A stretch of DNA of 64,000 nt from Sulfurimonas sp. HSL-1656 (GCF_039645585.1 NZ_CP147915.1:930001-994000); one strand, 5' to 3'; positions 53,859 through 63,294 are shown, numbered from the stretch's first letter. Notes: a model not told the origin generated them from the letters alone. A program made the numbers and translations.

Positions 53859-54528
53859 CCTCTACGCGAAAGCGGAACACCTGCTCGGCATCGAGGAGTC
53901 GACCGAGCGGCTGCACGACCTCTATATCCAGACCCTGAAAAAGTACCCGGTAAAAACACTGCTCGACATCGGCTGCGGCCGTGGTTTCCTGATGGAAAAA
54001 GTGCAGGAGCTCGGCATGGTCTGCACCGGCATCGACCAGAGCGCGGTGATGGTCGACGCTGCGGCGGCCAAAGGATTGACGGCCGCGAAAAAAGGGATTT
54101 GTGAAGTCGAAGGGAGCTACGACGCGGCGGTGGCTGTTTTTGATGTGCTCAACTTCCTGGACAAGGACGGACTCTTCATCTTTTTGCAGTGTGTGGCACA
54201 GCGGCTCAACCCCGGCGGGATCTTTATTGCCGATATCAATACCCTGCACGGCTTCACGGATGTCGCCGAGGGGACGATGACCAACGAGGATGAGAACCAT
54301 TTCCTGACCGTCGACGCCTATTTCGAATCCGAGGAACTGCACACCGAATTCACCCTCTTTACGAAATCGTCGCCGGAGTGCTGGGTGAAAGAACAGTCGG
54401 AGATCGTGCAGTGGTTCCATCCGCTCAAACGCTTCCGCAATGTCCCGAACCTCAAACTGACCCACTACAAAAATATCTCACTCTACGACACGAACGACAA
54501 AATGCTGCTGGTGTTCCAGGCGGTCTGA
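53848..54528 (+). CDS. Class I SAM-dependent methyltransferase
   Basis: 226 residues from GTG 53848, overlapping hisG by 11 bases. Motif I is LLDIGCGRGFLMEK near residue 38, with the acidic motif II in CTGIDQSAVMVDAA and FDVLNFLDKDGLF as post-motif region. Substrate unknown. The family includes small-molecule methyltransferases. Confidence 0.8.
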   Translation: MSLDLYAKAEHLLGIEESTERLHDLYIQTLKKYPVKTLLDIGCGRGFLMEKVQELGMVCTGIDQSAVMVDAAAAKGLTAAKKGICEVEGSYDAAVAVFDVLNFLDKDGLFIFLQCVAQRLNPGGIFIADINTLHGFTDVAEGTMTNEDENHFLTVDAYFESEELHTEFTLFTKSSPECWVKEQSEIVQWFHPLKRFRNVPNLKLTHYKNISLYDTNDKMLLVFQAV

Positions 54529-54572
54529 ACCGCCCCTGCGTGAAAACGGCGCCGTAATGTTATACTCTTGGC

Positions 54573-55769
54573 ATGAAAATGCCGGGGCACGTTAACCTTT
54601 TTCTGTTTCTCATCGTGGCGCTGTTCCTGTCTGCAGAGGAGGAGCCGTCCTCTTTTCCGTCCGTCTTTGACGCCCCCGTTCCCGAATGCAACTGCTCCGC
54701 GCTCGTCAATGAAGTCAATGTCCGCCGTGCGATCCATATGCATTTATGGAGAGAGCGTCTGGATGAGAATAAAGGGTGGCTGGAGAGCGGCATGGAGTAT
54801 GTTGACGCGTTCCATGCGGATGTGACCCAGAAAGTGCATGTGCTCTCGGCCAATGCAGATGTTCAGATTCTCAGCTGGAGCGGCGGCGAAACGAAAAAAA
54901 AGCGCCACAGAGTCCCGCGGGACGGTAATGCCAGTGAAGGACTCTCGGGCTACTTCAACCGGCTGTTTCATGATGACACCTACCTCTACAGCAATGAAGG
55001 GAGTTACCTGATTCTGCGCGGAGGGCTTGAGTACAACGAGAAGGCGGGTGAATCGTTTCTCAACAGTATCCGGTTCGCGATAAAACTGCCCCGTACCCAG
55101 GATAGGCTGCAGATCTTTATCGGGGATCCGTTGGCGGATAAAGACAAAGATGTCGTTTCCGAAAACGGGCAGGTCGACGAGACAACCGGGGTGGGAGCGC
55201 GCTACTTCATCCCGGATGCCGTCAAGAACCTGAAATCAAGCGTTTCCGCCGGTTTTCGGGGGGTGACAAACCCTTTCGTTCAGTGGCGCGTCGAATACCC
55301 TATGAACTTTTATGACTGGCTCATCCGGCCGGTACAGTATGTGGACTACTCCGTCAAACGAAAGTTTTACGAAGAGAGCGACCTCTATTTCGACCGGCGG
55401 ATCTCAAGAGAAGAGATGGTACGTCTGCAGCTGCAGCGCTCCACCGAGACCGACAAGGTCGGCATGGGATATATGGGGGCGATCTCCTACTTCAAGACCC
55501 GGCGCTTCGGCGCGGGGTTCCGGACCTATGTGTCCGCATCGGGGCGCACGGAGGTTGATACTGCACTGAGCAGTGACACGAACAGCAGCGCCGCCCAGAT
55601 GACACCGGGCATTTACCGGTACAGCATCGGGGTCGGCTGGAAACAGTCGATCCTGCGGACATGGCTCTTTTATGAGATCAACCCCCGGATCGATTACGAT
55701 ATGCAGTATAACTGGGGACCGAACTACGTCTGCCGGTTCTGGCTGGAGATCTATTTCGGCGATACCTGA
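54573..55769 (+). CDS. Exported, probably outer-membrane protein of unknown function
   Basis: 398 residues with a signal peptide (about 1-21). The C-terminal half alternates polar and apolar residues and ends WLEIYFGDT, as many beta-barrel proteins end in aromatic strands. A conserved-looking pair of cysteines (ECNCS) follows the signal peptide. TATACT at 54561-54566 would place the transcript start almost at the ATG, so translation may be leaderless or start at a later codon. No family recognised. Confidence 0.55.
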   Translation: MKMPGHVNLFLFLIVALFLSAEEEPSSFPSVFDAPVPECNCSALVNEVNVRRAIHMHLWRERLDENKGWLESGMEYVDAFHADVTQKVHVLSANADVQILSWSGGETKKKRHRVPRDGNASEGLSGYFNRLFHDDTYLYSNEGSYLILRGGLEYNEKAGESFLNSIRFAIKLPRTQDRLQIFIGDPLADKDKDVVSENGQVDETTGVGARYFIPDAVKNLKSSVSAGFRGVTNPFVQWRVEYPMNFYDWLIRPVQYVDYSVKRKFYEESDLYFDRRISREEMVRLQLQRSTETDKVGMGYMGAISYFKTRRFGAGFRTYVSASGRTEVDTALSSDTNSSAAQMTPGIYRYSIGVGWKQSILRTWLFYEINPRIDYDMQYNWGPNYVCRFWLEIYFGDT

Positions 55770-56581
55770 GCCAGCAGTTTTTTCATCAGTTCGATATGGT
55801 AGCTCTCCTGGAAGTTGATGAAGTCGAAAAAGGCGGATAGTTCCCCATCTTTGACCGCCTCGGCGAGGGAACGGCACTGCTCCTTTGCATTCTCCTCTTC
55901 ACTGATGCCGTTTCGGATAAACGCCTCGATGTCGGTGATCTTGTAGGTCTGTTCATGCAGGGGACGGGGCAGGGCGAGGATCCCCATCTTCGCCATCATA
56001 TTCCCGAACGATTTGAGGTGGAACTGGGATTCGTCGATAAGGTCCTGGTAGATGTCGCGCTCCAGAAGATCACGGCTTTCATTCTGCATATAGGCGTAAA
56101 TAAGAATCAGTTCGTACTCTTTGTAGGACTCCTCGAACAGGAAAAGGGTAAGGGCATCGGTCTGCGCGGAATCAAGCGTTTTGCCCGGCAGGGTACGGTG
56201 GCGGTCGAAGGCCGTAATGGGCGTATTGCTGCCGGGACGCGCACGCAGTGCTTCCAGCCTGGCGATGAGGTATTCGTCGTCGGTGGTCATCCGTGCCGAA
56301 AGCGGCGAATCGGGATAGAGGGCCATGGTCGATTTGACGGCGGCAATGAGGGTGTACAGGGCATCGGCACTGTCGGCGGGGCGGCCCAGATCGATGTCGC
56401 GGTCATAAGTGTAGGCGGTACCGTTCTCGGCCAGGTCGCGTGCGATCCAGCGCAGGTGCCTGAAGGCGATCTGGGCGTGGTCGTAGAGTTCGGATTTGAC
56501 CGCCTCGTCTTCGATCATAAAGGAGCTGAAAAGCACGTTGAGCCAGAGGGCGTGTTTGCGTTCGAAGATCGCCGGGGTCAT
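55751..56581 (-). CDS. Ferritin-like helical protein
   Basis: 276 residues, largely helical. Segments EESYKEYELILIYAYMQ, DLIDESQFHLKSFG and INFQESYHIELMKKL look like helices of a diiron ferritin-like bundle; ESYH is E-x-x-H. The first H motif is spaced one residue longer (E-S-Q-F-H), so the metal site is uncertain. It overlaps the IscU-like gene by ATGA, suggesting an iron or Fe-S role, and its 3' end overlaps the convergent gene by 19 bases. Confidence 0.55.
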   Translation of the reverse strand: MTPAIFERKHALWLNVLFSSFMIEDEAVKSELYDHAQIAFRHLRWIARDLAENGTAYTYDRDIDLGRPADSADALYTLIAAVKSTMALYPDSPLSARMTTDDEYLIARLEALRARPGSNTPITAFDRHRTLPGKTLDSAQTDALTLFLFEESYKEYELILIYAYMQNESRDLLERDIYQDLIDESQFHLKSFGNMMAKMGILALPRPLHEQTYKITDIEAFIRNGISEEENAKEQCRSLAEAVKDGELSAFFDFINFQESYHIELMKKLLAQVSPK

Positions 56582-57009
56582 TCCTCCTCCTCCGTCGCAC
56601 AGCTGCTGGTGATGGGGAGTTTGTGAAGCTCCTCTTCCCCTCCGGCCGCACGGTGGGCAAGGTTCTGCAGGGCGGCTTTGAACGCGGTGAGCACGAGTTC
56701 GGAGCAGGCCCGCTGTTTTTCGGGGGCCCCGGCGACCTGCTCCTCCATGCTGTGCATGATACGGATCGCCTCGTCGACGCTCGCGCCCTTGACCATTTCG
56801 GTGAAAACGGAACCGAGCACGACGGTATCCTGGCAGCCGTTGGTCGCGAAGGCGATCTCGCCGACGGTTTTGGGATCCTGCCCGAGGTAGAGGATGACGT
56901 ACTCGCCGCTGCGGTCGTCATAGCCGAGGCCGACCCCGCCCGGTGTCTCCAGTTTGCCGTAGTTTTTCGGCTGCATCATATGTTCGATAATCTCTTCGCT
57001 GAGTTCCAT
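56578..57009 (-). CDS. IscU/NifU-N-like Fe-S scaffold, divergent
   Basis: 143 residues with the NifU-N fold: EEIIEHMMQPKNYGKLE at the start, ATNGCQDTVVLGSV near residue 56 and RACSELVLTAFKAAL near 101. IscU uses three cysteines; here the first (in the VG-x-x-x-CGD loop) is replaced: the loop reads VGLGYDDRSGEY. The other two remain. It may be a specialised carrier. It is coupled to the ferritin-like gene and divergent from ygiQ. Confidence 0.75.
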   Translation of the reverse strand: MELSEEIIEHMMQPKNYGKLETPGGVGLGYDDRSGEYVILYLGQDPKTVGEIAFATNGCQDTVVLGSVFTEMVKGASVDEAIRIMHSMEEQVAGAPEKQRACSELVLTAFKAALQNLAHRAAGGEEELHKLPITSSCATEEEE

Positions 57010-57101
57010 CCGCGCCCCCTGTGTACACTTCTTGTGCTATTATTCTAACCTTAAATACTTAGAGGGAGCGCCGTACAGGACGCTTCTGCCAAGGAGATGC
57101 C

Positions 57102-58862
57102 CTGAGCCGCCGCAAACCCGTCCAAGATAACGGTTTTACTGCCAAAGATTTTCTGGTGACGACCCCCGAGGAGATGCAACGCCGCGGATGGGAACAGCTG
57201 GACGTCATCCTGGTCAGCGGGGATGCCTATATCGACTCGCCCTTTATCGGCGTGGCGATGGTGGGGCGTATTCTCGAGCGCGAGGGGTACCGGGTCGGCA
57301 TCATCGGCCAGCCGGACATTGAAAGCGCCGACGACATCGCCCGTCTCGGCGAGCCCCGGCTCTTCTGGGGCGTGAGCGGCGGCAGCGTCGACTCGATGGT
57401 CTCCAATTACACGGCGACGAAGAAGTTCCGCAACAGCGACGACTACACACCCGGCGGCAAAAACGACAGGCGTCCCGACCGCGCGACCCTGGTCTATACG
57501 AACCTGATCCGCCGCCATTTCAAAAATACGGCCCCGATCGTCCTGGGGGGCATCGAAGCGAGCCTGCGCCGCATCACCCACTACGACTACTGGAGCAACA
57601 AGCTGCGTAAACCGATCCTCTTCGATGCCAAAGCGGATTACCTGATCTACGGGATGGGCGAGATCGCGCTGCTGGACCTGGTCCACGCCCTGGAAAAAGG
57701 GGAAGAGCCAACGAAGGTGCGCGGGGTCTGTTACGTTTCCAAAACGCCGGAACCCGATTACATTCAGCTTCCCTCCCACGCCGAGTGTCTGAAGGAGAAG
57801 GAGCGTTATATCGATATGTTCCAGTACTTTTACGACAACAACGATCCCATCTCCGCCAAAGGGCTCTGCGAGGAGGTCGACGGCCGCTACCTGATCCAGA
57901 ACCCGCCCTGCGACTACCTCAGCGAGCCGGAGATGGACGGCCTCTCGGCCATGCCATTTACACGGGAACTGCACCCCTTCCACCGGAAAGCGGGGGAGGT
58001 GAAGTGCCTCGAGACGATCAAGTTTTCCATCATGACGCACCAGGGGTGCTGGGGGGAATGCAACTTCTGCGCTATCGGCGTGCACCAGGGACGCACCATC
58101 CGCACCCGTTCGGAAGCCTCCATCGTCGGCGAGGCGAAGGCCTTCACCGAGTATAAGGATTTCAAGGGGATCATCTCCGACGTCGGCGGGCCGACGGCGA
58201 ATATGTACGGCTACGAGTGCAACAAGAAGCTCAAACTCGGCACCTGCGACCACCAGCGCTGCGTCGATTCGCGCCACCTCTGTTCGTCGATGAAGGTGGA
58301 CCACTCCCGCAACATCAACCTCCTGCGTCAGGTGCGTGACGTGCCGGGGATCAAAAAGGCCTTTGTCGCTTCGGGCATCCGGTACGACCTGATCAACGAG
58401 GACAAACGCCACGGTTACGACTACCTCAAAGAGCTTGTCCGCCACCATATTTCCGGGCAGATGAAAGTGGCGCCGGAGCACACGCAGCAGCATGTTCTGG
58501 ACCTCATGGGCAAGCCGGGGAAACAGACGCTGATCGATTTTAAAAAGCTTTATGATAAACTTAACGCAGATGAGGGGAAAAAGCAGTTTTTAACGTACTA
58601 TCTTATTGCGGCACATCCGGGCTGTACCGAAGCGGACATGCATGAGCTCAAGCGCTTTACGTCCGAAGAGCTCAAGATGAATCCGGAGCAGGCACAGGTG
58701 TTCACGCCGACGCCGGGGACGTGGTCGTCGGTGATGTATTACACGGAGCTGGATCCGGTGACGCGCAAACGTATCTTTGTTGAGAAAGATACGCGCCGTA
58801 AAGAGAAACAAAAAGAGATAGTCGTCAAAAAGCAGCAGTTTAGGAGCGGTTTCGCCAGTTAA
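57102..58862 (+). CDS. ygiQ: YgiQ family radical SAM protein, probable CTG start
   Basis: YgiQ proteins are large radical SAM enzymes of unknown substrate. CWGECNFCAIG near residue 310 is the cluster site (C-x3-C-x2-C). GGIEASLRRITHYDYWS and the N-terminal DVILVSGDAYIDSPFIG are family signatures. The first ATG/GTG/TTG in frame is GTG 57156, without ribosome site. CTG 57102 has AAGGAG five bases upstream and adds SRRKPVQDNGFTAKDFL, matching the family's upstream region. The frame is open only back to 57063. The protein is then 586 residues. Confidence 0.85.
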   Translation: MSRRKPVQDNGFTAKDFLVTTPEEMQRRGWEQLDVILVSGDAYIDSPFIGVAMVGRILEREGYRVGIIGQPDIESADDIARLGEPRLFWGVSGGSVDSMVSNYTATKKFRNSDDYTPGGKNDRRPDRATLVYTNLIRRHFKNTAPIVLGGIEASLRRITHYDYWSNKLRKPILFDAKADYLIYGMGEIALLDLVHALEKGEEPTKVRGVCYVSKTPEPDYIQLPSHAECLKEKERYIDMFQYFYDNNDPISAKGLCEEVDGRYLIQNPPCDYLSEPEMDGLSAMPFTRELHPFHRKAGEVKCLETIKFSIMTHQGCWGECNFCAIGVHQGRTIRTRSEASIVGEAKAFTEYKDFKGIISDVGGPTANMYGYECNKKLKLGTCDHQRCVDSRHLCSSMKVDHSRNINLLRQVRDVPGIKKAFVASGIRYDLINEDKRHGYDYLKELVRHHISGQMKVAPEHTQQHVLDLMGKPGKQTLIDFKKLYDKLNADEGKKQFLTYYLIAAHPGCTEADMHELKRFTSEELKMNPEQAQVFTPTPGTWSSVMYYTELDPVTRKRIFVEKDTRRKEKQKEIVVKKQQFRSGFAS

Positions 58863-58872
58863 AGGAGTCCAA

Positions 58873-60405
58873 TTGGCACTATTTGGAAAGCTATTCAAGA
58901 AAAAAGAGACGTCGAGGCCCCAGGAGATCGCCTCGGTCGAGGAGGTTGAACTTCAAGACGCTCCGTTCAACCTCAATGATACCCTGCGCGATGTCGCGAA
59001 TATCCTCTCCCTCGATGCGCAGGAGAAGCGCATCTCCATTGTCTACCGCATGAAAAAGAACGTCCCTTCCGCCGTGATCGGTGACCGTTACAAGCTCTCC
59101 CGTCTTTTGACCGACATTATCGGGAATGCCATCGATTTCACCGACAAACGTGAAGACGTGGTCGTGCAGATCAGCCGGAATGAAAACAATGAAGAGGCTC
59201 TGGAGCTTCATTTCGAAGTGATCGACTACGGCGTCGGCATGGACGAAACCGTGGTGGAAAAGCGGCTGATGCCGATGCTGACCAGCGACAGCCCGGCGGG
59301 CGCGTTCGAGATCCGAGGCAGCGGGCTGCAGCGCGCGCGGGATATCGTGCATGCGATGCAGGGGAGTATCCGTCTGACCAGCCGGCCGAAAAAAGGGACG
59401 CGTGTCAACTTCCACCTGCTGCTCTCCGCCGAAGACCTTACGGAGAAACGGCACTACCGTCTGCCCAATAAAGAGGGAGTCGGGCGCTCGACCCTGGTCG
59501 TTGATAACGATATCGGCAGTGCGAAAGCGGTCGTTCCGATGCTGGAGTATTTCCGTCATGACGTCACCGTCGGTAAAACCGCCGACCTGGCGTTCATGGA
59601 GTCGTACGACATCGTCATGGTCTCCTCCGAGTACTGGAGTGACGAACTGCATGCGGATATCCAGAAGCTGGGAGAAGCGTGTCCCAAAATCGTCATGATC
59701 GAAAGCATGATCAAACACCAGGATGTCGAGGACCGTGCCCTGGAGTACGTCGACTGGTTGATCTACAAGCCTTTCACCCAGCAGTTCGTTTTCGAAATGC
59801 TGGTCGCCCTCTACTCCGATGCCCTTGGCACCGAAGCGGAAGAAGAAACCGAGGCGGAAACGGAAACGGCCGAACCTGCGGCGGAAGCAGCGGCACCGGA
59901 AGCGCCCGTCGAGGAGACGGTGCCGGCGGTAGCCGAACCGGCCAAAACAAAAGTGCTATCAACCGTTGAAGCTTTCCTCAGCGGAAGGGCGCTTGAGAGC
60001 CGGGGTGCCGGGGAGAAGAACGAACACGGTGTCTTCTGCAAATCGTCCCATCAGTTCTTCGTTGCCGCGGACGGCCTGGCCAACTGCGGCAACGATTACG
60101 CCTCCTTCGTCGAGAAGCTTAAAGAGGCGATCTGGAAATATGTCAAGGCGGACCGCGTGATCATAGGAATGATCGACCAGGGGCAGCTTGGCGAGGCTGC
60201 GGAGTACTGTTCCAAGATGAAGCAGCCCCTCGCCGAGCTCGGCGTCTACAAGCTCGCCTGCCTGGCGGACCTGCTCGAAGAAGCGTGCCGGGAGTGGCGG
60301 GCCGAGGACATCACCGCGTTGGCGAATGCCATTGGGTTCATTCTCAAACAGACGATTGCGTCGCTTGATCAGTTCATCGAGCAATCGAAATACAAAATCC
60401 GTTAG
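58873..60405 (+). CDS. Pseudo-sensor kinase: HATPase, degenerate receiver and Hpt-like domains
   Basis: 510 residues from TTG 58873 (AGGAG six bases upstream), soluble. An HATPase_c domain (about 30-180, N-box DIIGNAIDFT, VIDYGVGMD) lacks a preceding histidine helix. A receiver-like domain (about 208-318) has its phospho-acceptor Asp replaced (YDIVMVSSEYW) but keeps the Lys in YKPF. A Pro/Glu linker leads to a helical Hpt-like end (about 390-510) without the usual His. It resembles its downstream neighbour, sharing the linker EKRHYRLP. Confidence 0.7.
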   Translation: MALFGKLFKKKETSRPQEIASVEEVELQDAPFNLNDTLRDVANILSLDAQEKRISIVYRMKKNVPSAVIGDRYKLSRLLTDIIGNAIDFTDKREDVVVQISRNENNEEALELHFEVIDYGVGMDETVVEKRLMPMLTSDSPAGAFEIRGSGLQRARDIVHAMQGSIRLTSRPKKGTRVNFHLLLSAEDLTEKRHYRLPNKEGVGRSTLVVDNDIGSAKAVVPMLEYFRHDVTVGKTADLAFMESYDIVMVSSEYWSDELHADIQKLGEACPKIVMIESMIKHQDVEDRALEYVDWLIYKPFTQQFVFEMLVALYSDALGTEAEEETEAETETAEPAAEAAAPEAPVEETVPAVAEPAKTKVLSTVEAFLSGRALESRGAGEKNEHGVFCKSSHQFFVAADGLANCGNDYASFVEKLKEAIWKYVKADRVIIGMIDQGQLGEAAEYCSKMKQPLAELGVYKLACLADLLEEACREWRAEDITALANAIGFILKQTIASLDQFIEQSKYKIR

Positions 60406-60415
60406 GGGGTAGCGG

Positions 60416-63010
60416 ATGCATATTGTACGTTTGATTACGGTGGCGATGATCGCCGCCGCATCGCTCGCCGTCATGGCAGCGGAACCCTATATGAACATCG
60501 TTGTCGCCGCGGGCAACAGCAAGTCGGAAATGGACATCTATGTCCATACCCTGCAACGGAAATTTGCCGAAGACCCCTATGTGGTCAAAGCGCAGGCCCG
60601 TGAGCATTTCGAGGTTGTCAGCCGCCGTTCGGGGCGCCACTATATCACCAGTATCGAGCCGATCCGCGACAGCGAAGTCGTTTCCAAAATGCTGGAAAAG
60701 ACCCACCGCTACTTCCCGGATGCCTACGTCTATACCCACCGCGGGGACGAAGCGGCGGCATCCGAACCGGAACCGAAAGTGGAGGTGCGAACGGTCTACG
60801 TTCCGGCCGAACCGGAAGTGAAGACCGTCTATATCCCGGCGGAGCCGGAGGTAAAGACCGTCTATGTCGACAGGCCTGCAAAAGGGATCGCGTCCGAGAA
60901 GATACTGATCGCACTGGCGGTATTGGTACTGCTCCTGTTCCTGCTCGTCGTCTTCAGCCTGTATCAGAGGTACAAGCTCTTCAAGATCAGCAAAGTGCTC
61001 AAAAAAGAGCACGAGGATCTTGAACAAATGCTCGAGCACCAGGAAGATATCATGGTCAACGTCGGTGAGAAGATCCGGCAGCCGGCCAAGGAGATCGGCA
61101 GCAGCAGCGAAAAGATCCTGCAGACGAAACTCGACCCGGAGCAGAGCCGCGAGCTTGAAAAAATCAAGCACTCCGATGAACTGCTCCTGGACATTACCAA
61201 TGACCTGATCGACTTTCTGAACCTCAAGTCCAACAAGGTCAATCTGCGCCATGAGCTGTTCAACATCAACAACGTCCTCGACGAGATGGCGGGGACGGTC
61301 AGTAACCGTGCGCGCGGCAGCAACATCGAATTCATCTTTGACATCGAGAAGGGGGTCCCTGCCAAATTCATCGGGGATTCGCTGCGGCTGGGGCAGGTGC
61401 TTACCAACCTGATGAGCAACGCCATGAAGTTCACCGTGGACGGGGAGGTGCGGCTGCATATCCGCCGCCTGGAGGACAAGGGCGGGAAGGTGATGCTCGA
61501 GTTCGTCATCTCCGACACGGGCGTCGGTATCGATCCGAAGCGTTTCAACGACATCTTCGAGCCCTTCTCATCGGCCAACGATCTCAAAGAGACGGGCCTG
61601 GGGCTCTACATCTCCCGTGCACTGATCGATATGATGGGCGGTTCCATCGAGATCAAAAGCGTCATGAACAAGGGAAGCGACTTTATTCTGACGATCCCGT
61701 TCGATGTGCCTGACGTCAATGAAAAACGCCACTACCGTCTCCCGGCCAAGGCCTTTACGGGGCACAGCTTCGTGATCGTCGAGGTCCAGCCGACGGCGGC
61801 GGACGCGCTCAAAAAGATGCTGGAGTACTTCAAAAACGACGTCAGCGTCCGCTCGCTGGGGGCGATCCGCAACAAAAGCGATATCCTCTTCGAAAGCGAA
61901 GTCGTCATTATCGCCGAGGATGCTTTCACGCCGGACGTGCAGGCCCTGATCAAGCGGGTTAAGAGTGAAACGAACAACAAGGTCGTCCTGGCGGGGAGTA
62001 TGATCAACGAACCGCATGATGTTTCGTCGCTCAAATCGCTCATCGACGCACGCATCATGAAACCGCTGAACCTGCAGCGTATCTACGACCTGATCGTCGA
62101 CCTTTTCGAAGACAGTATCAAAGAGGTCGATACCGAGAACGTGACGCCGCGGCACACGTCGCCGAAGGCGTTTACGGAACCGCAGCATTACGAGGATGTC
62201 CCGGAAACACCGAACATCACGAAACAGAGTTTCGGCGTCTTCGCCGGGGCGTCCGTCCTGATCGTTGAAGACAACCTGATCAACCAGAAGGTCCTGCTGA
62301 GCCTCTTCAACGGCAGCGGCATCAAGGTGACCGTCGCCGGTGACGGCGTGGAAGCGCTCGAAGCGGTGCAGAATCCGAAGAACCGTTTCGACCTGGTCCT
62401 CATGGATATCAACATGCCGGTCATGGACGGCTACGAGGCGACGCGCCATATCCGTGCCGACGCACAATACGATGATATGCCGATCGTCTCGCTGACCGGT
62501 CTCGGGCTGCCCGAAGAGATCGCGAAGATGTACGCGATCGGCATGAACGCCCACCTGACCAAACCGGTGCAGGTCGGACGGCTCTACACGGTGTTCAGCC
62601 GCTTTATCAAGTCGGTTGCGCCGACCGTCAAGAAGGCACAGTCGCCGCTCAAGGAGACGCCGTTCGTCAACACGGAAGTCCTGGCGGCGAAGGACGGTCT
62701 GATGCGTGCCAGCGGGGATGCGGAGCTTTACGGCGAAATCCTCGAAGAGTACGTCAAGCTCTACGCCAGTGCCGACCAGACGCTGGAGATCTTCATGAAG
62801 ACCGGGAATACGGACGCCGCCAAAAAACTGGCGCACGATATCAAAGGGGTCAGCGCGAACATCGGTGCGAACCACATGGTACAGGTGTGCGAGGCCCTGA
62901 ACGTCGGTCTGTCACGGAACTTGGAGAACAGCAAGCTGCAGGCGTTGAAGCATGAATTCGACCGCCATCTGCATGATGTCCTGAAAGAGGCGAGAAAGTA
63001 TCTGCCGTAA
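60416..63010 (+). CDS. Hybrid sensor kinase with SPOR-like periplasmic domain
   Basis: 864 residues. Signal peptide or anchor (1-22); a periplasmic SPOR-like domain (about 24-110); three VYVPAEPEVKT-type repeats (about 124-151); one membrane helix (162-183). Then a kinase core in which the H-box reads NVGEKIRQP (Glu218 where the phospho-His is expected), an intact ATPase (NLMSNAMKFT, DTGVGID, ETGLGLYISR) and a degenerate receiver. An intact receiver (LVLMDINMP) and an Hpt domain with AHDIKGVSANIG complete it. How phosphate would flow is unclear. Confidence 0.8.
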   Translation: MHIVRLITVAMIAAASLAVMAAEPYMNIVVAAGNSKSEMDIYVHTLQRKFAEDPYVVKAQAREHFEVVSRRSGRHYITSIEPIRDSEVVSKMLEKTHRYFPDAYVYTHRGDEAAASEPEPKVEVRTVYVPAEPEVKTVYIPAEPEVKTVYVDRPAKGIASEKILIALAVLVLLLFLLVVFSLYQRYKLFKISKVLKKEHEDLEQMLEHQEDIMVNVGEKIRQPAKEIGSSSEKILQTKLDPEQSRELEKIKHSDELLLDITNDLIDFLNLKSNKVNLRHELFNINNVLDEMAGTVSNRARGSNIEFIFDIEKGVPAKFIGDSLRLGQVLTNLMSNAMKFTVDGEVRLHIRRLEDKGGKVMLEFVISDTGVGIDPKRFNDIFEPFSSANDLKETGLGLYISRALIDMMGGSIEIKSVMNKGSDFILTIPFDVPDVNEKRHYRLPAKAFTGHSFVIVEVQPTAADALKKMLEYFKNDVSVRSLGAIRNKSDILFESEVVIIAEDAFTPDVQALIKRVKSETNNKVVLAGSMINEPHDVSSLKSLIDARIMKPLNLQRIYDLIVDLFEDSIKEVDTENVTPRHTSPKAFTEPQHYEDVPETPNITKQSFGVFAGASVLIVEDNLINQKVLLSLFNGSGIKVTVAGDGVEALEAVQNPKNRFDLVLMDINMPVMDGYEATRHIRADAQYDDMPIVSLTGLGLPEEIAKMYAIGMNAHLTKPVQVGRLYTVFSRFIKSVAPTVKKAQSPLKETPFVNTEVLAAKDGLMRASGDAELYGEILEEYVKLYASADQTLEIFMKTGNTDAAKKLAHDIKGVSANIGANHMVQVCEALNVGLSRNLENSKLQALKHEFDRHLHDVLKEARKYLP

Positions 63011-63045
63011 CGGCGGATTTAGTAATCATTCCCTACAATTACCGC

Positions 63046-63294
63046 ATGAGAATAGACAAATTTCTGAATGCGGTCAATATCACGAAGCGCCGCACCGTGG
63101 CGCAGGACATGCTCGCCAACGGGGTCGTCAGCATCAACGGCCAGAGCGTCAAGCCGAGCAAGAACGTCGCGGTGGGGGATGTCATCGCCATCGCCTACCT
63201 CAAGGGCGAGAAGCGCTACGAAGTGCTGCAGATCCCGACCACGAAATCCACGCCCAAATCGATGCAAAGCGAATACGTAAAGGAACTGAATTGA
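63046..63294 (+). CDS. S4 domain RNA-binding protein
   Basis: 82 residues starting MRIDKFLNAVNITKRRTVA, the S4 fold of Hsp15/RqcP-type proteins, with SINGQSVKPSKNVAVGDVI as the second strand pair. These bind rRNA or peptidyl-tRNA on large subunits. The stop overlaps the trpD start. Confidence 0.85.
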   Translation: MRIDKFLNAVNITKRRTVAQDMLANGVVSINGQSVKPSKNVAVGDVIAIAYLKGEKRYEVLQIPTTKSTPKSMQSEYVKELN

